DNA of 64,000 nt from Engraulis encrasicolus (GCF_034702125.1 NC_085870.1:1864979-1928978); one strand, 5' to 3'. Positions 23,570 to 36,332 are shown, counted from the stretch's first letter. Numbers and translations: made by a program. Notes: generated from the letters alone by a model not told the origin.

Positions 23570-23929
23570 TATATAGGGCTGTAACGATATTGTATCGAAC
23601 CGAGAAATTGCGATACACAGAGTCACGATACTGTATCGTGATACAAGGAGGCAGTATGATAGACCTTTTCAAAGTTTTGTTACCATCAGTCCAGAAAACA
23701 ACCACATGATATGAAGTGATAGTGCATCCAAGCTTCAAATCATCATTATTATATTTAAACTTTTAAAAAATTGCAAGTAGCCTCTTGTAACCTATTCTAC
23801 CTATAAACAATTATAGTTTTTATTCATAATTTTCTTTTACAATGTTATCGTGGGGTGTATCGAATCGTAGGACATAAATCGTGATACGAACCGAATCGTG
23901 AGCGTGATCGTGATCATTACAGCCCTAGT
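23570..23929. mobile_element. hAT-like element (TAGGGCTGTAACGAT)
   Basis: Termini TAGGGCTGTAACGATATTG and TGATCATTACAGCCCTA. gtactctcta occurs on both sides, giving an 8-bp duplication whose exact register is ambiguous. Confidence 0.8.
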
Positions 23930-23980
23930 ACTCTCTAAGAGTTGAATTAATACTGCTTTTTACTGTGTACCTGTACCTCT

Positions 23981-24011
23981 GGGGGGGGGGCACGTGTGAC
24001 CCCCCCCCCCC
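23981..24011. repeat. G10 ... C11 hairpin
   Basis: Ten G, then cacgtgtga, then eleven C: a short stem-loop of pure G:C. Confidence 0.8.
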
Positions 24012-24445
24012 TGTTGACTGTAATCAAGGCTCATAAACAAGAGCTTCCTTTACGACACCACAGAGGACACAGCAGGAGTGGAGGAGCGCATCCAGGCTTA
24101 ATGCCGCACGCTCAGGCGCTGACACCCTCTGCTCCACTCCGCGCGGCACGCTGCTGTATGACCTCTACACACCCATTACATTTGATTAATCCCCCCGTTA
24201 GTTTGCTGCATTAGGACTGCCAAGTGCAGTTAGGCTTTACACAACTTATTTCCAACACCATGACTAAGGTCTAAGTAGCGTCTTTGTGCAGATGGGATAA
24301 GCGGTGGGCCCATTCACTATTTGCTAAAAAGACTCAACTATCATAACAACATTGCTATGACAGTACCGAGACCCTTAAGTATAACAGATTAAGACATAGC
24401 CATTACAGTTTTGGTGACAGTAAGGTTATTACATAGGCTCTGCGC

Positions 24446-24814
24446 TAGGGCTGCACAATTAATCGTAATAATCGAAAATTGTGATAAATTTGTGAAATCG
24501 AAGTCGTTATTTCAATCGTGATTCAATCGTGGCAATACTGATACCTTTGAGGGCGTCCTTGAAGCCAGAACATACTGACAAGCTGGTGTTTCTGGACAGA
24601 AATCTGTCCACCCAAGTTTCATGCTATTGCCTTTACATAATCATTGCAATTCATTTTATTTTGCTCATCCTGTATATAATTCATTCTTGGTTATATTTCA
24701 TCTTGCTATAAGTTTAAAAAAATCAGCAAAATCCAATAATCGTGATTAATAATCGTGATTACGATTTTGACCAAAATAATCGTGATTATGATTTAATATA
24801 ACCTTGCAGCCCTA
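24446..24814. mobile_element. hAT-like element (TAGGGCTGCACAAT)
   Basis: Termini TAGGGCTGCACAATTAATCG and AACCTTGCAGCCCTA. Perfect duplication CTCTGCGC (24438-24445 and 24815-24822). Confidence 0.9.
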
Positions 24815-25134
24815 CTCTGCGCTAAGGTTAAATAACAGATTAAGACCTGGTTATTACAATTTTGGTGTCAGTAAGGTTATACGATAGACCCTGCACAAAG
24901 GTGGTAGCCTCTTACTACAGATGGGGTCGCCGGCGGGCCTATTCACTACTTGCTGAAAATTCTTAACTACATCATAACAGCATTTCTATGACATGACAGA
25001 GAGCCTTAAGTAACAGACTAAGACATTACAACTTTGGTGTCAGTAAGGTTATACGATAGACCCTGCGCAAAGGTGTTAATAGGTGTGATGATGTTCTATG
25101 AGGAGCAGAAGGAGTAAGGTGGTCAAGTGCAACG

Positions 25135-25398
25135 CAGTCTCACCCCAAGTAGTCAATTTCTGACAACCTTGGACCAGACTGCAATTTTTGACGTCTTGGG
25201 TATTCCTTCCACGTCACATTTTGACTATGTGGCCTAACCCTAAACCTATTCCTAAACCTAACCTCAATGACGTTATGCTGCCACAAGGGGGCGCCTTTGA
25301 GGACATAGTCAAAATGTGACGTGGAAGGAATACCCAAGACGTCAAAAATTGCAGTCTGGTCAAAGGTACTCAGATATTGACTACTTGGGGTGAGACTG
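25135..25398. mobile_element. long-inverted-repeat MITE
   Basis: Arms of about 85 bp start CAGTCTCACCCCAAGTAGTC and include gtattccttccacgtcacat; the middle is about 80 bp. Confidence 0.8.
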
Positions 25399-25519
25399 TG
25401 CAGTCAAGTGAGGTGTTCATTCACCACATGCATCATCTAGTTTGTAGAGTATGGCGTTCTCTTATCCAGATTGTTTGTTAGCTTCTTGGGTTCGGGTGCT
25501 CTTTAGTCCAAGGTGTAGT

Positions 25520-25795
25520 ACTTCCAGGATCAAAAAATGAGAATGAATTCTCTGACTAAGGCACTCCAAATTAAAATGTCTTTATTAATATGACAGGTCC
25601 TAGTGCATTTGTTTGTTACACCCCTAACAAATGCACTACTCTGTTCTTTTGTGTTACTGCCCTGAAGAAGGCACTCATGCCGCTACGCGTGGGCCTTGTT
25701 TTTAATATGTCCATGTAGGACCTGTCATATTAATAAAGACATTTTAATTTGGAGTGCCTTAGTCAGAGAATTCATTCTCATTTTTTGATTCTGGA
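25520..25795. repeat. foldback, arms of about 80 bp
   Basis: ttccaggatcaaaaaatgag..gaattctctgactaaggcac then aagacattttaattt arms. The loop holds ctgaagaaggcactcatgcc and gctacgcgtgg. Confidence 0.85.
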
Positions 25796-25889
25796 ACCAC
25801 ATACATCATCTTAGAGAATCAGGCATCATTGACATACTGTAGATATACTGGCCTTCACTTCAATTTGTCTGCAAATCTGAACTGGTATA

Positions 25890-25890
25890 G

Positions 25891-25975
<85 letters not shown>

Positions 25976-25999
25976 TGCGTGTGTGTGTGCATACGAGAG

Positions 26000-26066
<67 letters not shown>

Positions 26067-26090
26067 AACAGACAGACAGAGAGAGAATGT

Positions 26091-26149
<59 letters not shown>

Positions 26150-26225
26150 CGTGCGCGCGCGCGTGTGTGTGTGTGTGTGTGTGCGTGTGCGTGTGCGTGT
26201 GTGTGACAGAGAGAGAGAGAGGGAG
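25890..26225. repeat. compound (GT)n-(GA)n-(GT)n microsatellite
   Basis: (GT)n to about 25990, (GA)n about 25993-26062, (GT)n about 26094-26205. Confidence 0.95.
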
Positions 26226-26654
26226 GGGAGTATAGGCCTACACAACATTATGATGTGCTTGTTGTGTAATTTCCCCCCATCATTTAGTTTTTGAGATTGC
26301 TTATTTCTACACCCATAATGCCCATGCTGCTTATCATTATGATACAGACTATTCATATCAGTCTAAAATGTTCCCCAGGAAACTCCAGTCCCGTGGCTAT
26401 CCCCGAATAAATCCTAGACAGGAAGCCAAAGCTCTTACTAAATCATTATCTGTTTCATTTTAATATCGCCACATTATTTCATTATATCTCCATTCATTTC
26501 ATTAAGTGATCCGTGGTGTCCAATGCTACAATGCTAGACAATTAATATGACGTTTACGGCCAGTGAAGCACGCACGGGCTTCTCTTGTGGAAGAAGGCAT
26601 GCGCTTAACAAGAAGGCAATGCATGCAGTCAGAGCGCAATTCATTCCTCACGCA

Positions 26655-26836
<182 letters not shown>

Positions 26837-27239
26837 AAATATAAGAGTATAGTTCTGCGGATTATGCTACAGTATGCTCCAGTATGTCTGCATTCGTCCT
26901 TGGTAATTGCATTTGAACAAACACCCGTGCGGATACCATCAAGACCGTGCAATGCAAACACTGATGCGTTCAGATATCCGCCAAGGGTATGCATATCCTC
27001 ACTGAAAAATGCCATAAACTAAACGCATCTAATCCATATGCATGACATTATGAGCATACACACCCAATGCTGAATGCTGTGTGCCATGGAAAATGTGAAT
27101 ACATTGCAACCGCTGCCTAGATTTACTGACAAGTGACTTGGTAACGCGCATGGTGTTATATTCTACCCTAACTCTTGCACGACATTGGGGGAAAAAAGCG
27201 TTTCAATTTTCATAAGACATCAAGCACATTGGAAGAAAT

Positions 27240-27790
27240 TCTCCGTTACCTGTGTGGTGGGGGAGACGCCTCCTGTGTGTCCGTGTACGTTTCCGCAATA
27301 ATCCACACTGCGCTGCTCACCGGTCCGAGCTGCTGTTCAGTGGCTAGACCTAGAGCTCTATATCTGACGTCAAAAAGCCACCAAAAGGAGGTGGCTCTTG
27401 TCTGGCGGACTTCACTTCAGTGCGCAATTCTGCGATTTGAGTCTATCGCATCCGCATGATACTGCCGCGATGCCGCTCTGAACCTCTCCACACGCGTGCA
27501 GTTGCTGAAGGCAGCGGCACAAATGACCCGTAGCCTACCCTACCGAGGCTTTGCCTTCTCGGAATAATTGCTGTGTGACAGTGTTTCTATTCTTATGTCC
27601 AAATGCCGACGGCATCACATCCTAATGCATGCCTTTTAAAGACGCAGCCCGCGCGCGAAACGTGCCCGAACGGTTGTTAATATTTGTGCGTACCGCGACC
27701 AATGGGATTATGCCGCTGTCTACCGTGGTTAATAGCAGGCTGTGTTGATTGGCTGGGAATACTTGCAGCTCCGACCCAGCCTCCCGTGCA
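27240..27790 (-). promoter_or_regulatory. candidate CpG-rich promoter / first non-coding exon (possibly of the camk1-like gene)
   Basis: A CpG-rich island of non-repetitive sequence in a repeat-rich neighbourhood. CCAAT boxes occur in both orientations (accaatggg near 27699, gattggct near 27745). On the - strand, cacag|gtaacg near 27249 would be a good splice donor. It lies 6.3 kb upstream of the camk1-like exon in the right orientation. The assignment is inference from position and composition only. Confidence 0.3.
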
Positions 27791-27812
27791 TAGATAGGCC
27801 TACCGTCAAAAG

Positions 27813-27853
27813 TTGTGTGTGTGCGTGTGTGTGTGCGTGTGTGTGTGCGTGTG

Positions 27854-27938
<85 letters not shown>
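27813..27938. repeat. (GT)n microsatellite
   Basis: Begins with four 12-bp gtgtgtgtgcgt-type units, then pure GT. Confidence 0.95.
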
Positions 27939-27939
<1 letters not shown>

Positions 27940-28242
27940 TATGACACAGCCCATCACACCAACATGTAACATGTAACAATAAAGGAAACAATAAAAGGTA
28001 GGCACACTTGAGCAGGGGCGCTGCCAGAAATCTTGGGCCCCATGAAAGATTCGAATTTTGGGCCCCCTTAAGGGCCCCTCTCAGTGCTTGGGCCCCCTTA
28101 AGGGCACCTATCAGTGCTTGGGCCCTTAGAATCTGTACCGCTTTCCCCCACCTAGCGGCCCCACTGCACTTGAGTCTCATATTATAGCCCAATGCTTAGA
28201 GCGTGGATCATGGGAAAAGGAAAAATGTGCCAAGGTGGCCAA

Positions 28243-28545
28243 GGGTGCGTTCCAATATGCGACCTTGCTTCCTCCACTTGTGCTTGTGGCCTCTTACCAG
28301 GAAGTAATATGTCATGTTGACATCACTGACAACATTATATTTCAATATCTTACAAAAGCTCAATTGTAAAGTCTTTTTCTCATTTGCAATTGGGATGGTG
28401 AATGAAAAACAGTCCCCCAAAAGTTGTTGTGGCCAGGCTGACAGCAGGGAAACTTTTATTGTTTTCTCCACAGAGGAGGGGCCAGGAGGCGGGGCGAGGC
28501 CACAAGCACAAGTGGAGGAAGCAAGGTCGCATATTGGAATGTAAT
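28243..28545. mobile_element. terminal-inverted-repeat MITE (GGGTGCGTTCCAATATGCGA family)
   Basis: Both arms present (gtgcgttccaatatgcgacc and aagcaaggtcgcatattgga). Confidence 0.8.
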
Positions 28546-29037
28546 CCAAGATTGAGGCTGTCTCACTTGGTATTCAATGTCTAAAGCAGGCAGCTACATA
28601 AACGTTGCCCTAGAACTTAATAGAACAAGGAGAACCAGCAGTTCATCATTCTCCTCCAGAGGCCAGTGTTCCGTCTGCAGTCTGGACTTTGTGGTAATCA
28701 CAGCTGACCCAGTGCCAACAGCAGAGCCACTTAATGTGTCCATACAGTAAAAAAGCTGTGATAATTCCAAACTTTAAGTTTATTATTAAGTTATTAAGTC
28801 AATTTAACATTGTCTGGGTTGTATTTGGTCCCAGTATAATCTCTAAGTGCTTGAATTTATTACTATGCACCAAAGAGCATGTTGCAGTAGACCTACGTAG
28901 CTCTTGCATATTTCTGCATTGCTTTAAACAGATGCATTTAAACTACACTGCTGCTATGCTGTGCTGTGCTGTGCTGTACTGTGCTGGGCAAGGCATCACA
29001 GTACCGCAGGATGTTTCTGGCGAGTTTTGCTGTAGGC

Positions 29038-29233
29038 CACGGGTTCCCAACCTTTTTCAAATTGGGGCCCACTCGAAATTATCAAAAATGTTCGGGCCCA
29101 CCTCTGACCCAAATAAGAATAAAACAACACACACCAAAATATGATTATTATTTTTGGAAAATGATTTCAAGGCCCACTTGGAATACCTTCAGGGCCCACC
29201 CGTGGGCCACGGCCCATAGGTTGGGAACCACTG
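29038..29233. mobile_element. hAT-like MITE (CAGGGGTTCCCAACC family), both ends intact
   Basis: Starts CACGGGTTCCCAACC and ends GGTTGGGAACCACTG. Perfect duplication CTGTAGGC (29030-29037 and 29234-29241). Confidence 0.9.
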
Positions 29234-29474
29234 CTGTAGGCTCTATTGTATGCTGCTAAATAACCTGGTCCCAGGTGAGTGCAGACTACAGCTGACTGGG
29301 TGCCGCTGCTCAGAGGCGGACTTTCCATTAGGCAAATCTAGGCAATTGCCTAGGGCCCCGACCAAATCTGTCCTTGCCATAGAGGCCCCGACTGTCACAC
29401 TGGTCGCAATAAACACAAAAGGAGTTGGCTTGAGCTTAATTTGTCACTTATGTAGTCAAAGACATACAGTATGT

Positions 29475-29777
29475 CATGGGTGAGCGGTTAGGGCGTCAGA
29501 CTTGCATCCCAGAGGTTGCCGGTTCGACTCCCGACCCGCCAGGTTGGTGGGGGGAGTAATCAACCAGTGCTCTCCCCCATCCTCCTCCATGACTGAGGTA
29601 CCCTGAGCATGGTACCGTCCCACCGCACTGCTCCCCATGGGGCGCCACTGAGGGCTGCCCCCTTGCACGGGTGAGGCATAAATGCAATTTCGTTGTGTGC
29701 AGTGTGCAGTGTTCACTTGTGTGCTGTGGAGTGCTGTGTCACAATGACAATGGGAGTTGGAGTTTCCCAATGGGCTT

Positions 29778-29808
<31 letters not shown>

Positions 29809-29815
29809 CAGTATC
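29475..29815 (+). mobile_element. tRNA-derived SINE, near full length
   Basis: tRNA-like head gggtgagcggttagggcgtc with B box ggttcgactcc, body ctgaggtaccctgagcatgg, and a 3' (TTTCAC)n tail at about 29779-29808. Other copies: 9720-10290, 19737-19920, 30755-30930 and 42735-43040. Confidence 0.9.
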
Positions 29816-29869
29816 TAAGACAAAACACTTAAATAGTACCAAAGCACAGAATTGTATGTCTTGTATAAT

Positions 29870-30185
29870 GAGCGATGCGATTCAAGCGACAGAGAGCAGC
29901 AGCAAGCGATACGAGCGATTGAAGAGACTAGAGTATGTTCGTACAGGCAGAAGGCAAAGCATTCAAGCATTCCCATTGGCTGTGGTCATTGACCTCTATA
30001 CAGTCATTGGCTGTCGCGGCTTGTCGCCGAACCGCGTCATAGAAAGTTGAAAGGATTTCAACTTCAAACTGTCGCGCTCGTCGCGCAAATCGCTCTAGTC
30101 TCCAGAATCGCTTTTGTCGCGCGACTCAATACAAAGTCAATCACTTCCGTCGCTCGCCTCGCTCTTGTCGCGGTAGGTGTATTTC
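29870..30185. repeat. imperfect foldback rich in gcgat/gtcgc motifs
   Basis: gagcgatgcgattcaagcga..gattgaagagactagag is partly mirrored by ctctagtctccagaatcgct and cgtcgctcgcctcgctctt. Confidence 0.5.
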
Positions 30186-30224
30186 TGCGGTAAGGTGGCC
30201 AGGGGCCCCTAGGCTACATGTTGC

Positions 30225-30447
30225 TGTGCCAAGTCAGGGGGGGGGGCCCTGGCAGGTGGGGGTCCCTAGGCTGCAGCCATATCTAGCCTGTGGGGGGCCC
30301 TGGCAGGTGGGGGGCCCTAGGCTGCAGCCATATCTAGCCTGTGGGGGCCCCTGGCAGGTGGGGGTCCCTAGGCTGCAGCCATATCTAGCCTGTGGGGCCC
30401 CCTGGCAGGTGGGGGTCCCTAGGCTGCAGCCATATCTAGCCTATGCA
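30225..30447. repeat. VNTR, about 50-bp unit, 4 copies
   Basis: Unit ccctggcaggtgggggtccc then taggctgcagccatatctag and cctgtggggg. The unit matches the right part of the element at 7187-7454. Confidence 0.9.
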
Positions 30448-30754
30448 TATAGCCGGTACTGAATATACTGTACTTGTAGAGTTAGTTGGGCACAATCCCT
30501 GGTGCTGAACAAAAAAACGAACTTTTTGTGGAAAAAAAAAGTTTGCACACTCCGCGAACTCAGAGGGAATGTAACAATTATTTTGCTGATAATAACTATA
30601 GCCACTTAATAATGTGTAGGCTGATGACTATATCGGGGGTGAGGTCATGTATAGAGTAAGTTCTGAAGAGTTCATTGAACAATGTGACCCTGATGGGCCG
30701 TGTGCAAATGAACTTTGGTGATTGGGGTTTCACTGTGCAGACTTCTAATGGGCA

Positions 30755-30930
30755 GTCATGGGTAGGGCGTCAGATTTGTAGCCCAAAGGTTGTCAGTTCG
30801 TCTCCCGACCCGCGTGGTGGGGGGGAGTAATCAACCAGTGCTCTCCCTCATCCTCCTCCATGACTGAGGTACCCTAAGCATGGTACCCTACCCTCCCACC
30901 GCACTGCTCCCCTGGGGCGCTGCAGACTTC
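30755..30930 (+). mobile_element. SINE fragment (29475 family)
   Basis: Head with a short deletion (gggtagggcgtcagatttgt), then gagtaatcaaccagtgctct and ccctaagcatggtacc. Confidence 0.75.
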
Positions 30931-31048
30931 TAGTCTTTCCACTTCCTGCCGATCCTACAATGGAAAGAGAAAAGAGAAGAGAAAGGGCTACATGGTCATT
31001 GAGGCTCATTATAATTATTTAATTGCGTGTAATAACTATATATTACAT

Positions 31049-32111
31049 GGGTAGAATGCCCTAAAGTGGGACGATGCCTAATGTGGGACACCTTAAGGTT
31101 TAAGGGGTGTAGCTTTGCCCCAAGTTGGTAAATGTTTACAAAACTATAACCAAATAAAAGCCCTATCATCCTGTTATCATAATATCATGATTTAGTAAAT
31201 GTATAGTAATTCTCCGGCGAGGGGTTACAATCAAGAAGAAGGACCCTGGGTGAAGTCCATCAAAATGGCAAATTACATAGCATTTGGGCAAATTTGTCTT
31301 TAGGGTATAAATCAATTCCAATCAAAGCAATATTGCCAATTTTTTGATAAACATGTTGGATAGGTATATGTTCATCAGAAAATAATGTGTGGTATATACA
31401 AAATAATGTTATATTTTATATTATTAGTGTCCCACTTTAGGATAGGTGCGTCCTAAAGTGGGACACAAGATTTTCCTAATGTGGGACAGTTGTAAAAGTA
31501 GTAATTTAATAAGTCAAACAATTACTATGAAGTCAAACACCATGTCCACATAAGAAAATAGATATTTAAATCTATATCAAAGGTGTATTTCAGTCTTTCT
31601 GCCCTAATCTACTGGAGCACAGCTATCAACACAACATTTGGGTCCAAAAAACGGAAGTTCTCTCCTGAAATAGAGCTGCCATGTTGAAGTGACCAATTGT
31701 GTGCAATGGGTTCAAACAGTCTCAGTCATATTTACCAATAAAAGAAAGTAAAAATGATTCATAAAACATGCTCTAAATGTGTAGCTGATATGTCTTAAAG
31801 AGTGGCAGATAACATTTTGAATTAATATTTTACACAAACATGTTTTAGAGACCTTTTAATATTCACTGTCCCACATTAGGAACCCGATTGTCCCACTTTA
31901 GGGATAACCATAGTTTTTGACCAACTTACATTGATATCTAAATTATTGGAATTAGAAACACTTAACATGTTTTTAAAGGTTTTATTTGCTTAGAGCATAA
32001 CTAGAGGATGAAAAGGGTGTAATTTGTTTGTATTGAAATGTTGTCATTAAATTTTAATAAACCACCAAAGTCGAAGTGACAAAAATTGTCCCACATTAGG
32101 GCATTCTACCC
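31049..32111. mobile_element. 1.06-kb terminal-inverted-repeat element with repeated cctaaagtgggac motifs
   Basis: Termini GGGTAGAATGCCCTAAAGTG and CATTAGGGCATTCTACCC. The motif cctaa(a/t)gtgggac, or its inverse, recurs near both ends, at 31430-31490 and at 31868-31905. No protein frame. Confidence 0.75.
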
Positions 32112-32351
32112 TACTTAACTAATTACTCTACTTCACTTTAAGTGTTTGGCCTTCACTGTCATAATAGGACAGTCAGACAAGAAAAGATGTGAGAGCTACA
32201 TGTACATCCGGATGGAGAGGTGACCTTGGCTGAGGGATTGATTGACAACTATAGTTGGCGCTGCCCCCCCCCCCCCACCTCACTCCACCCATTTTGCAGT
32301 GTTGATTCAACTCTTAGAGAGTGGAATTTAACACTCATTAGAGCAACCTTG

Positions 32352-32540
32352 CAGTGTTGCCAGATTGGGCTGTTTCCCGCCCAATTAGGATGGCCGTGTG
32401 CGGGTAAAAATTTAATTTTGCAGGAAAACCTGCCCAATTTTTGCCATAGAAATCAATAGAATTGGGCGGGATTTTGTGCTTCTAGGCGGGTTTTGAGCAT
32501 TTTTTGGGCTGGAAATCATCAGCCTCATCTGGCAACCCTG
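32352..32540. mobile_element. hAT-like MITE (CAGGGTTGCCAGAT family, reverse)
   Basis: Termini CAGTGTTGCCAGATTGGGC and CATCTGGCAACCCTG. Flanks CAACCTTG (32344-32351) and CACCCTTG (32541-32548). Confidence 0.85.
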
Positions 32541-32763
32541 CACCCTTGGTCGTTCTCTCCTTAGTGATGAGCTGTCACTATAAAGCTTACTGTGCATGAC
32601 TTCCTAATGGCATACATACATATATTGCAGCCGATGCCTATAGATGACACTGAGAGAAAAAAAGAAGAAGGACAAAGTGTTAACTCCACGAATGCGGGGC
32701 AGGACGGCCTGCTTGTACAGTATGTACAGTGTGTACAGTCTCTGGGGAGAGGATACGGTAGAT

Positions 32764-33082
32764 CAGGGGTGGGGAACCTATGTCTCGAGGGCCGTTTGCG
32801 GCCCTTGAGGCCGTTTTATCCGGCCCCCGATATCATTTTAATGTTATTCAGCTTCACATGAAATATGACATATTTTGTAAAGGAATCTTAGAAAATACAT
32901 TTGCAATACAATTAAGTTATATTCAGGGAACCTGAAGAAGGTGGTGTTTGTTTAAATGTGGCTGCCTTCAATATAGGCCTAAAGTGAAGGGGAAAATACT
33001 GGTTTGTGTTCATAGCACTGCCCTTGGAGGACTTTGTAAAACTTGAAGTGGCCCCTCGAATGAAAAAGGTTCCCCATCCCTG
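32764..33082. mobile_element. hAT-like MITE (CAGGGGTGGGGAACC)
   Basis: Termini CAGGGGTGGGGAACC and GGTTCCCCATCCCTG. Perfect duplication CGGTAGAT (32756-32763 and 33083-33090). A decayed reverse copy surrounds 47204-47502. Confidence 0.9.
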
Positions 33083-33614
33083 CGGTAGATAGAGAGATGC
33101 CCTTTACTGACACGAACACGCTGGAAGGACAGCAGCCGGCTATAGTAGAGAAGTGCCGTGAAGCCCAGGGGTGGGCCGCACGCTGCAGCAAGGGGATAAT
33201 TGATGAGCAATCCATGACGAATCAATGACCAATCACACGGATGGAAGAGCTTCACATGCCATCGCTGATCCAGAGGAAGCCGTAGTGGCTGTATGCATGG
33301 CCGTAACTACCATTGAGGACACAGAGGTCATGTCCTCTGTATTTTTTTTTTCAGTAATCTAAAATGTATCTATGATGAAAATCGATATATATGATCAACA
33401 ATGATAAATTCAGTATGTATACGCCACCCCCATTTATCCTCAAGACATTGATTAATGAAAACAAACTTTAAGTGTTGACTGAAGTGTTTGAAGCATTCTA
33501 AATGTACAGCATGCAGTAGGCCTACAGCACAGTGTTTTACCTCGGTATTTGAAAATGTCTGGTTATGGCCCTGGCTGTATGCTTTTGTATGGGAAGTCAT
33601 GTGATTGTCTTATT

Positions 33615-33976
33615 CAGGGGTGTCAAACTCAGGCCCGGGGGCCAAATATGGCCCGCGGAGTCATTTTATTTGGCCCTCGAGATCATTTCAAATGTGTATT
33701 ACAGTTGGCCCTCATATCTCATTAATGTACAGTGTACCAAGACTTGAACACGAAATTAAGTGTTTCTCAGAAGTATGAGCGGGCCCAGGCCAATGACACA
33801 GCTCACACTCCTATGCAATACAATATGTGCCAGTGTGTGTGAAATTAAACTATGAGTATTAAGGGCGTGCCTGCACGATTTTAGTCCATTTATTAAAAAT
33901 AAATCTTGAGCTCGGCCCGCGACTTCGTTCCATATTTTGATTTTGGCCCTCGGTCAATATGAGTTTGACACCCCTG
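33615..33976. mobile_element. hAT-like MITE (CAGGGGTGTCAAACTCA)
   Basis: Termini CAGGGGTGTCAAACTCA and TGAGTTTGACACCCCTG. Perfect duplication GTCTTATT (33607-33614 and 33977-33984). Another copy begins at 63981. Confidence 0.95.
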
Positions 33977-34102
33977 GTCTTATTGTTTTGTTTGATATGC
34001 AAAACGCATTTGGCAAATCTTAAGTTAACTTCAGTGGGTTATAATAAAGGATCATTTTCAAGTCCATTTTGCCAACTTGGTTGGCTTGGTTACTAGTTAC
34101 AT

Positions 34103-34415
34103 CAGTGGTTCCCAACCTTTTTTTCCAGGGACCCATGTTTTTACCATTGTAAGCTTTGGTGACCCAACCATGCGAGTGCCCACACGAGAGGGAGTCACAA
34201 GATGGCCTCTGTTTCCTTTATTCCTCAATTTGTCTTCGGTCAAATATAGAATAAATGTTTGATGTAGCACTTACATTGTGTTGCTTCTATGCATGTATTA
34301 GTTCAATGCTTTGTCATTTATTCAACATGGGCTAGGCCTATATATATTAAAAATGAAACCCCTTAAAATCAAGAGGGCTCCACGATCCTCTGTGGGTCTT
34401 TGATCTTTGGTCTTT
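34103..34415. mobile_element. hAT-like MITE fragment (reverse of the 8941-9278 family)
   Basis: Starts CAGTGGTTCCCAACC and continues gggacccatgtttttacca and gtaagctttggtgaccca; the far end is eroded. Confidence 0.7.
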
Positions 34416-34429
34416 TGATATTGCCACTT

Positions 34430-35725
34430 TTTCTACATGATTTTAATGGTGCTGTAAGTAACTCCATTGATAATTCTTAAAATCTGAAACATATCCCCCT
34501 TCTGGTTCTTCAACAAATCACACCCTGTATGCATGGTATGCAATATTACGAACAGAAATATGAAACACCAAACCAGATGCCCCCAAATCAATTCAAAGCC
34601 TGGAATATATTAGAGAATTGACCAAACAATAGACATTTTACTACTGTAATTCAAGCAGGGAATTGATTGTCTGTTTGTATGGTGTGCAGTCATCAGAGTA
34701 TTCAGGAGAAGCAGTCCTAATGTTTGCCGCTAGGTGGCAGTAATGTGCCACTGTTTGAAGACTTCCTTCCTTCAGCACGGATGTTCATACAAAATAATGC
34801 CCTGGGTTTCATGAAGCTAGCTGTTGCCATCGGTGTGTGCTAGCCAGGCGATTTTTACGGGTAAATATATTGGTTTTCTAACATCATTTTGGGAGATCCA
34901 TGTTCATTTGACGAATTCTTGAACTGCGGTTAAGAAAAGGGAGAGGCTTTTATTTTGGACTTGGTAATATTGTATCATGCTACTACTAGCTGCTACAATG
35001 TTACAATGATAAAGGAACGTTGGTCATTGTTGTACCAGCTTGCTAGCTAGCACGGTACAGTAGGCTACCAAGTTGAATGAAAAAGTTGTGCGCGCTTAGA
35101 TTCTTGGATCCATGTGGTCCAATTAATCAATGTCTGTTAGTACAGTAAGTCCGTGTGCAAATCAGGCGTCTTGGTTTAGGCAGTTAGGAAGTTGCACGCT
35201 GTTTGGCTGTAATGTTATTGTGCTACATCAACTAGCTACCCCCATCTGCCACCACACCAGAGTTGGGGGTTGCAGCGACTTTGGATAGCAAACTGTCAAG
35301 TTGCTTCGTTTTCGGTATGAAACATACAGGCCTATGAATTAAATGTCCCGGGCTTTCAACTATAGTCTGTTGGTCTCACTGTATGAAAGAACAGTTCGTA
35401 GACTAACAAACTTATGAATTTCAAAACGTTATAGCTAAGCATATTGTGTACAGTGTAAACCGTGTGTCTCCCAAAATATGGGTCAGTGGCGCACGGCGCA
35501 GCGCGCTATCTCCACCAGGCATCATACTGTCGCTTCTAAGAAACCGCTGCTTGCTTGATAGATGTATCAACACAATACGCTGGGTAGAAACGAGTTACAG
35601 AAGAAAATAAGCTTTTCCTAGTCACAAGTTCACCCACATAGGCCTACTGACTCCGTTAACCCAGCTATTTTATTAGTAGGCCTGTGGATTTACCCTCCCT
35701 GTTGTTTGTTTGTGGAGCGTGTCTA
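34430..35725 (+). other. non-repetitive stretch upstream of pbrm1; 5' non-coding exon/promoter probably here but not resolved
   Basis: No recognisable transposon or coding exon. It contains short CpG-bearing patches (about 34830-34870 and 35485-35510). pbrm1 coding exon 1 begins with an acceptor, so a non-coding exon must lie upstream, and this is the closest unique sequence. I could not choose a transcription start or donor. Confidence 0.3.
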
Positions 35726-35727
35726 TG

Positions 35728-36332
35728 TTCCCACAGCCCATTGGTCCCACATCACTAAGATTTTTTATGCCTATTGGTTCTCTTAGTTGACTTGGAAATG
35801 TGGGAACATGGAGTTGTAGAGCATATGGCTTATATTTGATTAATTTCTTAAAACTGGGAAAACGGAGCAGCAGGAATAAGCTGGGACTGTCGTGCCAAAA
35901 AGCGAGTGCCTGCCAAAAAGCGAGTGTCCTCATTGAAACCAATGCATTTTTTTGAGGGAAAATTATACTATTTTTTGCAGAATTAATTACATAATTTATG
36001 AACTAAAAATATGCTTATGAAACAGTACTCGTCCTCCACTTAATATGAGCTATTTGAATGAAACTGTATAATTTGTTATGACAATTCTTAGATTCTTTTA
36101 TGGAAATAATACCGAAATTGTAACCAGTTCTTTGTAATACTTCCAGAAGGAATGTAGATGCTTTATTGATAGGCTTTCCATCTTAAATTGTGTTGGATTT
36201 ATCGGCAAAAATGGGTAAAAAATATCTGAAAAATTGGTCATTGGTTTCCATTGGTTTCAATGAGGGCACTCGTGTTCTGGCAGGCACTCGCTTTTCGGCA
36301 CGACAGGACCAATGGGCTGTGGGAACATAGGG
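35728..36332. repeat. inverted repeat just upstream of pbrm1 coding exon 1
   Basis: actgtcgtgccaaaaagcga..gtcctcattgaaaccaatg (35887-35943) is mirrored at about 36249-36307. An outer pair, tatgttcccacagcccattg and caatgggctgtgggaacata, closes it. The right end is about 65 bp before the exon. Confidence 0.8.

Noticed and set aside
23100..23709. Pro/Gly-rich frames repeating MPDGQGP
   Set aside because: Direct translation of the 57-bp VNTR unit.
34830..34880. pbrm1 non-coding exon 1 ending at tttttacgg|gtaaat
   Set aside because: A possible donor, but nothing independent marks the exon start or transcription; left unresolved.
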